Origin: an uncultured Clostridium sp.
GTDB lineage: Bacteria; Bacillota; Clostridia; Peptostreptococcales; Peptostreptococcaceae
Length of the DNA stretch: 20,347 bases
Reading direction: 5' to 3'
NCBI GenBank assembly: GCA_900557165.1
Contig: USRS01000041.1
Location: forward strand, 1 to 20,347
Under the pieces are notes generated by a model. The model searched no databases and was not told the origin of the DNA. It saw nothing but the letters and a program-made list of their open reading frames with translations. Within the stretch, counting starts at the first letter, position 1. Each line of letters starts with the position of its first letter. Below are positions 1-7,952 of the stretch, in pieces. A program made the position numbers and the translations under genes.

Positions 1-28
1 TGGCGGCTTAGCCACCCTTTTTTTCTAG
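1..28 (+). terminator. Terminator-like hairpin truncated by the left edge
   Basis: TGGC pairs with GCCA around the loop GGCTTA, and the sequence continues CCC followed by seven T. The 3' side (GCCACCC) suggests that the stem extends leftward beyond the window. It is GC-rich and followed by a T run, so it reads as a rho-independent terminator for an unseen plus-strand gene. The 5' arm is mostly missing, so this is provisional. Confidence 0.5.
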
Positions 29-83
29 TGTCCTTGACAAAGGGTCCACTTTATTTTCCTCTATATCTTTTTTATAACTTAAT

Positions 84-130
84 TTAAACAACGGATAGAG
101 TTGTTGGCAATATGAATGAAGTGGATTTTA
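84..130 (+). repeat. Dispersed repeat, copy 1 (most diverged)
   Basis: This segment aligns without gaps to copies at 4111 and 8007. Over the 41 positions starting at 86 it differs from copy 2 at 10 positions, and every difference is a transition. It keeps a stem-loop (CAAC-G-GAT, loop AGA, GTTGTTG) that needs a bulged G and G-U pairs. It is on the plus strand and overlaps the last codon of the minus-strand HAD gene: the TAA stop (complement of 128-130) lies in the T-rich tail of the repeat. No coding potential is apparent. Confidence 0.7.
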
Positions 131-946
131 TCTTTCTTCTAATATAAATTTATTAATAACATGTGCTACACCATCTTCATCATTAGAAAGAGTTACATAG
201 TCTGCCATTTCTTTTATTTCATCTGTAGCATTCCCCATGGCAACACCTAGACCTGCATATTCTATCATATGTTTGTCATTTCCAGCATCACCTACACAAA
301 TAATTTCTTCTTGTTTTAATCCAAGTTCTTTTGCAAGTAGGGAAATACCACTGCCTTTATTTGCTTCAGGTCTTAAAATTTCTAAAAAGAAAGGTGTACT
401 TCTTACTATAGTGTATTTTTCATAATACTCTTGTGGTATTTTTTTTACACATTCATCTAATATTTCAGGATGATCAATCATCATAAATTTAGACATATTA
501 ATATCTTTAGGAACATCATCTAAAGTAGTAACATTTAAATGAGTACCAGTTAGATGAGATTCTAAAACAGTAAAATCACTTACATCTTTGTTAAAAGTAT
601 AAAGAGTTTTCGTATCATAAAAATGACTTCTAGAGCCTATTTCAATACTAAGATTATATAAATTAACTAAATCTTCGTAATTTAAAGTTAAATGAGATAT
701 AGCATCTTTTGTAAAAGTATCTTGAATTAAAGCACCATTGAAAGTGGCAGCATAGTCACCTTTTTCTCTTAGACTTAATTCATCTAAAAATTTTTCTACC
801 CCTTTTAAAGGTCTACCAGTGCATAAAACAACTTTTATCCCTTTTTCTTTGGCTTTTTGTATTGCTAATTTCACATTTTCTGTAATTTGATTTGAACTAT
901 TAATTAAAGTTCCATCAATATCTAATGCAATTAATTTGTATTTCAT
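128..946 (-). CDS. Cof-type HAD-superfamily phosphatase
   Basis: This is a 272-residue haloacid dehalogenase-family hydrolase of the Cof/YidA type, which usually dephosphorylates small sugar phosphates or related metabolites in the cytoplasm. All four HAD motifs are visible: DIDGT at residues 9-13 (nucleophile Asp9, acid/base Asp11), the TGR of motif II at 43-45, Lys197 of motif III, and GDAGND at 219-224 binding Mg2+. A large insert between motifs II and III is the type-II cap expected for this subfamily, and the length is typical. The ATG is preceded by GGGGAGGA (complement of about 951-958), which supports the start. It is transcribed divergently from adhE and appears monocistronic here. 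The true substrate cannot be read from the sequence. The stop codon lies within a dispersed repeat. Confidence 0.93.
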   Translation of the reverse strand: MKYKLIALDIDGTLINSSNQITENVKLAIQKAKEKGIKVVLCTGRPLKGVEKFLDELSLREKGDYAATFNGALIQDTFTKDAISHLTLNYEDLVNLYNLSIEIGSRSHFYDTKTLYTFNKDVSDFTVLESHLTGTHLNVTTLDDVPKDINMSKFMMIDHPEILDECVKKIPQEYYEKYTIVRSTPFFLEILRPEANKGSGISLLAKELGLKQEEIICVGDAGNDKHMIEYAGLGVAMGNATDEIKEMADYVTLSNDEDGVAHVINKFILEER

Positions 947-1222
947 ATATTCCTCCCCAGTGGATATTTAAAATTTATTCAAATAATAGTTTAAAAGGTT
1001 TTATTAGGTAATTCAATAAGATAAAAAATATTTTTTAGAAGTTAATAAGCAAGTTGTAAATAAGAAAATATAAATTAGAAGATATTAAGGATATATAATT
1101 TGATTGTTAAAAAAATATCTAAAAAATAATATATACATATAGCTATAATTATTGTGTTTTTAAGGGGGGGAATATAGTTAATTACAGAAATTATATGGAA
1201 TAGAAAACTTTTATATATTAAA

Positions 1223-1240
1223 TTGATAAAAGTTTAACAA
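1223..1240. promoter_or_regulatory. Rex operator candidate 1, upstream of the adhE -35
   Basis: The 18-mer reads TTGATAA-AAGT-TTAACAA. It matches 13 of the 14 defined bases of the palindromic Rex consensus TTGTTAA-N4-TTAACAA. It ends five bases before the -35 hexamer. Rex is the NADH/NAD+-sensing repressor that controls adhE in other clostridia; that it acts here is inferred. Confidence 0.72.
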
Positions 1241-1245
1241 AATTA

Positions 1246-1274
1246 TTGACATAAAAATAGATTTAATTTATTAT
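1246..1274 (+). promoter_or_regulatory. Sigma-A promoter of adhE
   Basis: A perfect TTGACA -35 at 1246-1251 is separated by 17 bases from TATTAT at 1269-1274. Transcription would begin near 1281, leaving a leader of roughly 64 bases. The promoter lies between two Rex-like boxes. Confidence 0.75.
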
Positions 1275-1288
1275 ATTTAATATAAAGG

Positions 1289-1306
1289 TTGTGAAAAAAA
1301 TAACAA
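1289..1306. promoter_or_regulatory. Rex operator candidate 2, downstream of the adhE -10
   Basis: The 18-mer reads TTGTGAA-AAAA-ATAACAA, matching 12 of 14 defined bases of the Rex consensus TTGTTAA-N4-TTAACAA. It begins about eight bases after the predicted transcription start, where a bound repressor would block polymerase. Confidence 0.68.
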
Positions 1307-1344
1307 GGTTTATTAACCAGATATAATTTTTAGGGGGATTAAAA

Positions 1345-4005
1345 ATGAGTAAAGATGCAAAAAAAGTTAAAGCTACAAATCAAGAATTTAATGTAGAAAA
1401 TATGATAGATGATTTAGTAAGAAAAGCAAATATTGCTAAAGAAGAAATGTTAAAGCTAGATCAAGAAGCTACAGATAAAATAGTAGAAGCTATGGCTAAA
1501 GCAGGTTTAGATAAACATATAGAACTTGCTAGATTAGCAGTTAATGAAACTGGAAGAGGAATATTTGAAGATAAAGTAACTAAAAATATGTTCGCAACAG
1601 AATATATTTATAACAGTATAAAATACAAAAAAACAGTTGGAGTAATAGAAGAAAATGAAGAAGATGGATACATGATGGTTGCTGAGCCAATAGGTGTAGT
1701 AGCAGGTGTTACTCCTGTTACAAATCCAACTTCAACTACAATGTTCAAAACATTAATATCTATGAAAGGTAGAAATCCAATAATATTCAGTTTCCATCCA
1801 TCAGCTCAAAAATGCTCAGCTGAAGCAGCTAGAATATTAAGAGATGCAGCAATAGAAGCTGGAGCACCAGAAAACTGTGTACAATGGATAGAAGTACCTT
1901 CTCTAGAAGCATCTGCAGCGTTAATGAAACATCCAGGAGTATCATTGATACTTGCAACTGGAGGACCTGGAATGGTTAAATCAGCTTATTCTTCAGGAAA
2001 ACCAGCACTTGGGGTTGGAGCAGGAAATGTACCTTGTTTTATAGAAAAATCTGCTGATATAAAACAAGCAGTAAATGATTTAATATTATCTAAATCATTT
2101 GATAATGGTATGATATGTGCTTCTGAACAAGCAGTCATAATAGAAGAAGATATATATGATGAAGTAGTGAACTTACTTAAATATTACAATTGCTACTTTG
2201 TAGAAGGAAAAGAAAAAGAATTATTAGAAAAAACAGTTATAAATCCAGAAACAAAAACATTAAATCCTAATATAGTTGGTCAAAGTCCTTATACTATAGC
2301 TAAAATGTCAGGATTTGAAGTTCCAAAAGATACTAAAATTTTAGTTGCTGAAATAGCAGGTGTTGGAGCTGACTATCCTTTATCAAAAGAAAAATTATCT
2401 CCAGTATTAGCTTGTATAAAAGTTAAAAATGCTGAAGAAGGAATACAAAAATGTGTTGAAATGACAGAATTTGGAGGACTTGGTCACTCAGCTGTTATAC
2501 ATTCAAACAATGACGATGTTATATTAGAATTCTCTAATAGAGTAAGAACAGGAAGACTTTTAGTAAACGCACCATCTACTCATGGAGCAATAGGAGACTT
2601 ATACAATGTAAATACTCCATCATTAACTTTAGGATGCGGATCAATGGGTAATAACTCAACTACAGATAACGTATCAGCTGTAAACTTAATAAATGTTAAA
2701 AAAGTTACAAAAAGGAGAGTTAATATGCAATGGTTCAAAGTGCCTGAAAGAATATACCATGAAATAGGTTCAATACAATACTTAGAAAAATTACCAAACG
2801 TAGAAAGAGTAATGATTGTTACTGATAGAATGATGGTTCAACTTGGATATGCTGATAAATTAGCTTATCAATTAAGAAAAAGAAGAAATCCAGTAATGAT
2901 AGAAATATTTGCTGATGTAGAACCAGATCCATCTGTAGATACAGTATTAAATGGTGCTGAAGCAATGAGAAAATTCAATCCAGATACAATAATAGCTCTA
3001 GGTGGAGGATCTGCGATGGATGCTGCTAAAGGTATGTGGTTATTCTACGAAAACCCACAAGCAGATTTCGAAGATTTAAGACTTAAATTTGCTGATATAA
3101 GAAAAAGAGTATTTAAATTCCCTAAATTAGGAAGAAAAGCTAAAATGGTGGCTATTCCAACTACTTCAGGAACAGGATCAGAAGTAACTTCATTTGCAGT
3201 TATAACTGATAAAGTTAATAATGTAAAATATCCTTTAGCTGATTATGAGTTAACTCCAGATGTTGCTATAATAGATCCTCAATTTGTAATGTCTGTACCA
3301 GCTGCTGTTACTGCAGATACAGGACTTGATGTATTAACTCATGCTATAGAAGCTTATGTATCTGTAATGGCTACTGATTATACAGATGCTCTTGCAATGA
3401 AAGCAATACAAATGGTATTTGAATATTTACCAGTTTCATATAAAGGTGGAAATACTGCTGAAGGTAGAGAAGCTAGAGAAAAAATGCACAATGCTTCTTG
3501 TATGGCAGGTATGGCATTTGCCAATGCTTTCTTAGGTGTAAACCACTCATTAGCTCATAAATTAGGAAGTGAATTCCATATACCACATGGTAGAGCTAAT
3601 GCAATATTATTACCACATGTAATAGAATACAATGCACAACGTCCTACTAAATTTGCTGCATTCCCTAAATATAAATCTTTTGTAGCAGATAAAAAATATG
3701 CTGAAATAGCTAAAGTTCTTGGTCTAAAAGCAGATACAGTAGAACAAGGTGTTTTAAGTTTAGTTCAAGCTATTAAAGATTTAATGAAGGAATTAAATAT
3801 GCCAATGTCTGTACAAGAGTGTGGAATAAACAAAGAAACTTACTATGCAGCTATAGAAAAATTAGCTTTAGATGCATTTGATGATCAGTGTACTCCAGCT
3901 AATCCAAGATTACCTTTAGTAAGCGAATTACATGAGATATACAAAAATATATATCCAGCTAAAAATGTGGTAAAAGAAGAAAAAAAAGAAAAAGCTTTAG
4001 TGTAA
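1345..4005 (+). CDS. adhE: Bifunctional acetaldehyde-CoA/alcohol dehydrogenase, copy 1
   Basis: This 886-residue cytoplasmic enzyme reduces acetyl-CoA to acetaldehyde and then to ethanol, using two NADH. The N-terminal aldehyde dehydrogenase half (about 15-450) carries the catalytic cysteine Cys258 in the FDNGMICASEQ context and the GVGAGNVP segment. A linker leads to the iron-dependent alcohol dehydrogenase half (about 460-870) with GGGS at 553-556. Its predicted Fe2+ ligands are Asp662, His666, His734 and His748, equivalent to E. coli 653/657/723/737. The last 15 residues are a lysine/glutamate-rich tail that the second copy lacks. An AGGGGGA ribosome binding site at 1332-1338 supports the start. 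It has its own promoter with two Rex-like boxes and its own terminator, so it is probably monocistronic and redox-regulated. Members of the family assemble into helical spirosomes. Butyryl-CoA as an additional substrate cannot be excluded. Confidence 0.97.
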   Translation: MSKDAKKVKATNQEFNVENMIDDLVRKANIAKEEMLKLDQEATDKIVEAMAKAGLDKHIELARLAVNETGRGIFEDKVTKNMFATEYIYNSIKYKKTVGVIEENEEDGYMMVAEPIGVVAGVTPVTNPTSTTMFKTLISMKGRNPIIFSFHPSAQKCSAEAARILRDAAIEAGAPENCVQWIEVPSLEASAALMKHPGVSLILATGGPGMVKSAYSSGKPALGVGAGNVPCFIEKSADIKQAVNDLILSKSFDNGMICASEQAVIIEEDIYDEVVNLLKYYNCYFVEGKEKELLEKTVINPETKTLNPNIVGQSPYTIAKMSGFEVPKDTKILVAEIAGVGADYPLSKEKLSPVLACIKVKNAEEGIQKCVEMTEFGGLGHSAVIHSNNDDVILEFSNRVRTGRLLVNAPSTHGAIGDLYNVNTPSLTLGCGSMGNNSTTDNVSAVNLINVKKVTKRRVNMQWFKVPERIYHEIGSIQYLEKLPNVERVMIVTDRMMVQLGYADKLAYQLRKRRNPVMIEIFADVEPDPSVDTVLNGAEAMRKFNPDTIIALGGGSAMDAAKGMWLFYENPQADFEDLRLKFADIRKRVFKFPKLGRKAKMVAIPTTSGTGSEVTSFAVITDKVNNVKYPLADYELTPDVAIIDPQFVMSVPAAVTADTGLDVLTHAIEAYVSVMATDYTDALAMKAIQMVFEYLPVSYKGGNTAEGREAREKMHNASCMAGMAFANAFLGVNHSLAHKLGSEFHIPHGRANAILLPHVIEYNAQRPTKFAAFPKYKSFVADKKYAEIAKVLGLKADTVEQGVLSLVQAIKDLMKELNMPMSVQECGINKETYYAAIEKLALDAFDDQCTPANPRLPLVSELHEIYKNIYPAKNVVKEEKKEKALV

Positions 4006-4061
4006 AATAGTTATTCCTTAAAAATTTATATAATTAATTCTTAAATTATTATTGTCTTGCA

Positions 4062-4105
4062 AAAAGAGCTATCTCAATATATTAAATGAGATAGCTCTTT
4101 TATTT
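4062..4105 (+). terminator. Rho-independent terminator of the first adhE
   Basis: A perfect 15-bp inverted repeat (4062-4076 with 4087-4101, core GAGCTATCTCA / TGAGATAGCTC) is separated by 10 bases and followed by a T-rich stretch. It lies 57 bases after the adhE stop and should separate the two adhE genes transcriptionally. Confidence 0.88.
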
Positions 4106-4110
4106 TAGTT

Positions 4111-4159
4111 TGAGCAACGGACGAAGTCGTTGGCGACATGAACGAAGTGAATTTTTATT
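4111..4159 (+). repeat. Dispersed repeat, copy 2
   Basis: The copy starts GAGCAACGGACGAAG at 4112 and ends in GAACGAAGTGAATTTTT. Over the 46 positions starting at GAGCAAC it differs from copy 3 at only five. A short hairpin is possible: GAC, loop GAA, GTC, extended by CAAC/GTTG across a bulged G. It begins about ten bases after the adhE terminator and precedes the second adhE by about 95 bases. It has higher GC than its surroundings and no open reading frame. Confidence 0.8.
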
Positions 4160-4238
4160 AAAAAGAAAATAAATTTGTATAAGAGTATAAATAAAGCGAT
4201 AAATCTCAAAATATAACAAAGTTAAAATGATTATATTT

Positions 4239-4245
4239 GGAGAGG
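4239..4245 (+). promoter_or_regulatory. Ribosome binding site that fixes the second adhE start
   Basis: GGAGAGG lies nine bases before ATG 4255. An in-frame TTG at 4237 overlaps this site and therefore cannot be the start, so the protein begins at 4255. Confidence 0.75.
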
Positions 4246-4254
4246 ATTTACATA

Positions 4255-6861
4255 ATGGATAAAGAAAAGAAAAATACAGAGAAAAAAATAAATGTACAAA
4301 ATTTAATAGAAAATTTAGTTAGAAAAGCTCAGATAGCTTTAGATGAAATGATGAAATTAAATCAAGAAGATATTGATAAAATAGTTGAATCTATGGCAAA
4401 GGCAGGACTTGATAATCATATAAAACTGGCGCAAATGGCAGTTGAAGAAACGAAAAAAGGTATTTTCGAAGATAAGATAACTAAAAATATTTTTGCCACA
4501 GAATATATTTATAACGACATAAAATATAAAAAAACTGTGGGCATTATAGAAGAAAATGATGAAGAAAACTATAAGATAGTGGCAGAACCTATAGGAATTG
4601 TGGCTGGAGTTACCCCTGTTACAAATCCCACATCTACAACTATGTTTAAATCATTAATTTGTATTAAGGGAAGAAATCCAATTATATTCAGTTTTCATCC
4701 AAGTGCACAAAATTGTTCAAAGGAAGCTGTAAAAATTTTAAGAGATGCAGCTATAAAAGCAGGAGCTCCAAAAGATTGCATACAATGGATAGATACACCA
4801 TCTCTAGAGGCTTCCAATGAACTTATGAAACATGAGGGAATTTCCATAATATTAGCTACAGGAGGAGTAGGTATGGTTAAATCAGCTTATTCATCTGGAA
4901 AACCAGCTTTAGGAGTGGGGCCTGGAAATGTTCCTTGTTTTATAGAAAAAACAGCAAATATTTATGAGGCTGTAAATGATTTAATATTATCAAAAACTTT
5001 TGATAATGGAATGATATGTGCATCTGAACAGGCTGTAATAATTGAAGAAGAAATTTACGATAAAGTAATAGATATAATGAAAATAAATAATTGTTATTTT
5101 GTAAATAACAATGAAAAAGAATTGTTGGAAAAAGTGGTTATAAATGAAAATACTAAAAGTTTAAATCCTAATATTGTAGGACAAAGTGCTTATAATATAG
5201 CAAAAATGGCAGGAATTGATGTAAATAAAAACACTAAAATTATAGTAGCTGAAATAGAAGGTATAGGAGATAAATTCCCTTTATCAAAAGAAAAATTAAG
5301 TCCAGTGCTAGCATGTATTAAAGTAAAAAATGCAAAGGAAGGCATTGAAAAATGTGTTGAGATGACTGAATATGGAGGCGTAGGTCATACGGCTGTAATA
5401 CATTCAAAAAATGATGAAGTAATTTTTGAATTTAGCCAAAAGGTTAAAACAGGAAGATTACTTGTGAATACTCCATCAAGTCATGGAGCTATAGGAGGAA
5501 TATACACTACAAATACACCATCATTAACACTAGGTTGTGGATCTATGGGAAATAATTCAACTACAGACAATATATCGTCTATCAATTTAATAAATAAAAA
5601 GAAAATTACAAAAAGAATTTCACCTATGCAATGGTTTAAGATACCTGAGAGAATTTATCATGAAAAAAATTCTATACAATACTTACAAAAGCTACCTAAT
5701 GTTCAAAGGGTTGTGATTGTTACAGATAGAAATATGATAGATTTGGGATATGTAAAAAGAGTTGAAAATGAATTAAGAAAAAGAAGAAATTCAGTTTATA
5801 TAGAGATATATGCCAATGTGGAAGTTGATCCATCTGTTGAAAATATTCTAAATGGTGCAATGGAAATGAAAAAATTTAGACCAGATACCATAATTGCCAT
5901 AGGTGGAGGTTCTGTTATAGATGGAGCTAAAGGTATGTGGTTATTTTATGAAAACTCTCAATTGGATTTCAATGATTTAAAACTTAAATTTATGGATATA
6001 AGAAAGAGAATTTTTAAATATCCTAAGTTAGGTAAAAAAGCAAAATTAGTAGCTATACCAACCACATCTGGCACAGGATCAGAAGTGACTTCTTTTGCAG
6101 TTATTACAGATAAAGAAAAAAATATAAAATATCCACTGGCTGATTATGAATTAACACCAGATGTGGCTATAATAGATTCTCAATTTGTAATGAGTTTACC
6201 AAAAGAAGTAATTGCAGACACGGGAATGGATGTATTAACTCATGGTATAGAAGCTTATGTATCTGTTATGGCAACAGATTATACAAATGCTATGGCTTTA
6301 AAATCCATAGAAATGGTATTTAAATATTTACCAATATCATTTAGAAATGATGGTACTACAGAATGTGAAGAAGCGAAAGAAAAAATGCATAATGCATCAT
6401 GTATGGCAGGAATGGCCTTTGCTAATGCTTTTTTAGGAATAAATCATTCACTAGCTCATAAACTGGGAGCACAGTTTCATATACCACATGGTAGAGCTAA
6501 TGCCATATTATTGCCTTATGTAATAAAATATAATGCACAACTTCCAACAAAGTTTACTGCTTTTCCAAAATATAAATACTTTGTGGCAGATAAAAAATAT
6601 GCTCAAATAGCAAGAGCTATAGGATTAAAAGCAGATACTACAGAAGAAGGCGTAAAAAATCTAATTGAAGCTATAAAAGATTTAATGAAAAAATTAAATA
6701 TGCCAATGACTATAAAAGAAAGTGGTATTAATAAAGAAATTTATTTTTCTATGATTGATAAAATGGCTTTAGATGCTTTTGATGACCAATGTACTTCATC
6801 TAATCCAAAGTTACCATTAGTTTATGAATTAAAAGAAATATATGGTAAAATATATGAATAA
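4255..6861 (+). CDS. adhE: Bifunctional acetaldehyde-CoA/alcohol dehydrogenase, copy 2 (paralogue)
   Basis: This 868-residue second AdhE aligns with the first copy without visible gaps from about residue 20 to its end, so the pair arose by duplication or is a close paralogue pair. All key residues are kept with an offset of three: catalytic Cys255 in FDNGMICASEQ, GGGS in the nucleotide-binding loop, and predicted iron ligands Asp659, His663, His731 and His745. Differences include GVGPGNVP for GVGAGNVP, GGGSVIDGAK for GGGSAMDAAK, HGIEAY for HAIEAY, and absence of the charged C-terminal tail. I see no full Rex box upstream, only an AACAA half-site near 4215. Transcription therefore probably differs from copy 1. 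The HD-domain gene follows after 20 bases and is likely co-transcribed. Whether the enzyme prefers another acyl-CoA cannot be told. Confidence 0.96.
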   Translation: MDKEKKNTEKKINVQNLIENLVRKAQIALDEMMKLNQEDIDKIVESMAKAGLDNHIKLAQMAVEETKKGIFEDKITKNIFATEYIYNDIKYKKTVGIIEENDEENYKIVAEPIGIVAGVTPVTNPTSTTMFKSLICIKGRNPIIFSFHPSAQNCSKEAVKILRDAAIKAGAPKDCIQWIDTPSLEASNELMKHEGISIILATGGVGMVKSAYSSGKPALGVGPGNVPCFIEKTANIYEAVNDLILSKTFDNGMICASEQAVIIEEEIYDKVIDIMKINNCYFVNNNEKELLEKVVINENTKSLNPNIVGQSAYNIAKMAGIDVNKNTKIIVAEIEGIGDKFPLSKEKLSPVLACIKVKNAKEGIEKCVEMTEYGGVGHTAVIHSKNDEVIFEFSQKVKTGRLLVNTPSSHGAIGGIYTTNTPSLTLGCGSMGNNSTTDNISSINLINKKKITKRISPMQWFKIPERIYHEKNSIQYLQKLPNVQRVVIVTDRNMIDLGYVKRVENELRKRRNSVYIEIYANVEVDPSVENILNGAMEMKKFRPDTIIAIGGGSVIDGAKGMWLFYENSQLDFNDLKLKFMDIRKRIFKYPKLGKKAKLVAIPTTSGTGSEVTSFAVITDKEKNIKYPLADYELTPDVAIIDSQFVMSLPKEVIADTGMDVLTHGIEAYVSVMATDYTNAMALKSIEMVFKYLPISFRNDGTTECEEAKEKMHNASCMAGMAFANAFLGINHSLAHKLGAQFHIPHGRANAILLPYVIKYNAQLPTKFTAFPKYKYFVADKKYAQIARAIGLKADTTEEGVKNLIEAIKDLMKKLNMPMTIKESGINKEIYFSMIDKMALDAFDDQCTSSNPKLPLVYELKEIYGKIYE

Positions 6862-6881
6862 TAAACTTAGGAGATTAAAAT

Positions 6882-7535
6882 ATGAACAAAGAAAATAAAA
6901 TAAGGAAAGAGTTAGAAAAAGTATTATTAACTTATGAAAAACCATCCATATATTTTGAAAAATTAAGAAAAGATAATAAATTGAAAATATTATATCCAGA
7001 AATTAATGATTTGATAGGTGTTATACAATCTCCCGTACATCATCCAGAAGGAGATGTTTTTAATCATACAATGATGGTTGTTGATGAGGCTGCTAAATTA
7101 AGAGATAAAGCAAAATTTCCTTTGGGATTTATGTACGCAGCTCTATGTCATGACTTTGGTAAAATATTAACGACAACAATAAAAGAAGATGGAAAAATAA
7201 TTTCTTATAATCATGAAAGAGCAGGTTTAAAATTAGTAAGAAAGTTTTTAAAAGAAACAACGTATAAAGATGAAAATAATTTAAGAAATTATATATTAAA
7301 TATGACTGAGCTTCATATGCAGCCTAATCAACTGGCAAATCAAAATAGCAAGTTAAAAAGTACTAGAAAATTATTTGCAAAATCAGTTTGCCCGCAAGAT
7401 TTAATATTACTGGCAAAAGCAGATGCACTTGGAAGGACAGTTGAGCAAAATTACTCCTTAAAAGAAGAGTACTTGATAAATGGTTTAAATGATTATTTAA
7501 ATAATAAGGAAATTAATAAAAATGACAAATTATGA
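6882..7535 (+). CDS. Stand-alone HD-domain phosphohydrolase resembling the C-terminal half of CCA enzymes
   Basis: This is a 217-residue HD-superfamily metal-dependent phosphohydrolase. Probable metal ligands are His62 (HHPEGDVFNHT, residues 53-63), the His90-Asp91 doublet in ALCHDFGK, and Asp181 in AKADALGR; His111 is a further candidate. The order and spacing (HPEGD...H, CHDFGK, NHE, LAKADALGR) strongly recall the HD domain of E. coli-type tRNA nucleotidyltransferase (Cca). That domain has 2',3'-cyclic phosphodiesterase, 2'-nucleotidase and phosphatase activity. No nucleotidyltransferase domain (GGxxRD motif) is present, so it cannot add CCA by itself. An AGGAG site upstream and the 20-base gap from the second adhE suggest an operon. 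The substrate is unknown; RNA or nucleotide phosphate repair is a guess. Confidence 0.85.
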   Translation: MNKENKIRKELEKVLLTYEKPSIYFEKLRKDNKLKILYPEINDLIGVIQSPVHHPEGDVFNHTMMVVDEAAKLRDKAKFPLGFMYAALCHDFGKILTTTIKEDGKIISYNHERAGLKLVRKFLKETTYKDENNLRNYILNMTELHMQPNQLANQNSKLKSTRKLFAKSVCPQDLILLAKADALGRTVEQNYSLKEEYLINGLNDYLNNKEINKNDKL

Positions 7536-7618
7536 TACACCAAAAAGTATTTAAAATTATATTTATATATAGTGAATAATTTTTAAAATAAATAGCAATA
7601 ATATTTTTAAAATAATTA

Positions 7619-7647
7619 TTGACAGGAATAATTCATTAATATAAAAT
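7619..7647 (+). promoter_or_regulatory. Promoter of the asnA T-box leader
   Basis: A perfect TTGACA at 7619-7624 is separated by 17 bases from TAAAAT at 7642-7647. Transcription would start near 7654, about 20 bases before stem I of the T-box. Confidence 0.75.
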
Positions 7648-7670
7648 TACTATTAATAAATCACAAAAAC

Positions 7671-7944
7671 TAAAGGCGATGAAGGGAAGAGTAATTATAA
7701 TACCAAATTAAAGCGAGCTGGTTATGGTGTGAGTCCAGTATGAAGTATATAATGAAAAACATCCCGGAGCTACTAACCGAAATCTTAATGAGAGAGTAGA
7801 CTTAGTCGGAACCAAACCGTTACCTAATTGGTGGTGTATTATTTAGTACGCTAATAAAGTTGAACTTTTTATAAAGTTAAATTAGGTGGTACCGCGGAAG
7901 TTATAGTCTTTCGTCCTATTAATATAGGATGAAGGGCTTTTTTT
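7671..7944 (+). promoter_or_regulatory. T-box riboswitch, tRNA-Asn specific (AAC specifier)
   Basis: This leader RNA senses uncharged tRNA-Asn and allows read-through into asnA when it binds. Visible elements, in order: the stem I base (GGG at 7684-7686 pairing with CCC at 7763-7765); the AGTA box at 7690-7693 facing GAA at 7754-7756; the apical GGTGTGA loop at 7726-7732 inside a CTGG/CCAG stem; a specifier codon AAC at 7758-7760; and the conserved T-box AGGTGGTACCGCGG at 7884-7897, whose TGGT contacts the tRNA acceptor end. A terminator follows. The AAC specifier agrees with the downstream asparagine synthetase gene. Confidence 0.95.
7905..7944 (+). terminator. T-box regulated terminator
   Basis: Inverted sequences at 7905-7919 and 7924-7938 (core CGTCCTAT / ATAGGATG, with G-U pairs) are followed by seven T. 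It lies just after the T-box sequence, with which it is mutually exclusive in the standard T-box model. Confidence 0.9.
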
Positions 7945-7952
7945 AATTGTAA

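Larger units (their letters stand above)
947..1344. other. Intergenic regulatory region between the HAD gene and adhE
   Basis: This 398-base AT-rich divergent region holds the ribosome binding site of the HAD gene at its left end, and the adhE promoter with two Rex-like operators at 1223-1306. A G-run (seven G, about 1165-1171) resembles a ribosome binding site, but no start codon with an open frame follows it. I see no further gene in it. Confidence 0.7.

Noticed and set aside
237..425. Open frame of 62 codons on the plus strand inside the HAD gene
   Set aside because: It is antisense to a well-supported gene, has no ribosome binding site, and its composition is that of a reverse-complement shadow.
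4175..4203. Possible promoter (TTGTAT, 17 bases, GATAAA) for the second adhE
   Set aside because: The match is weak and AT-rich sequence gives many such hits. A promoter is expected in this gap, but I cannot place it with confidence.
4198..4225. Possible Rex box upstream of the second adhE
   Set aside because: Only the TAACAA half matches. The other half shows about two of seven consensus bases.
4237..4254. Longer N terminus of the second AdhE from a TTG at 4237
   Set aside because: The TTG overlaps the GGAGAGG ribosome binding site that serves ATG 4255.
7561..7618. AT-rich near-repeats (AATTTTTAAAATAA-like) before the asnA promoter
   Set aside because: Low-complexity A/T sequence. The similarity is expected by chance at this base composition.
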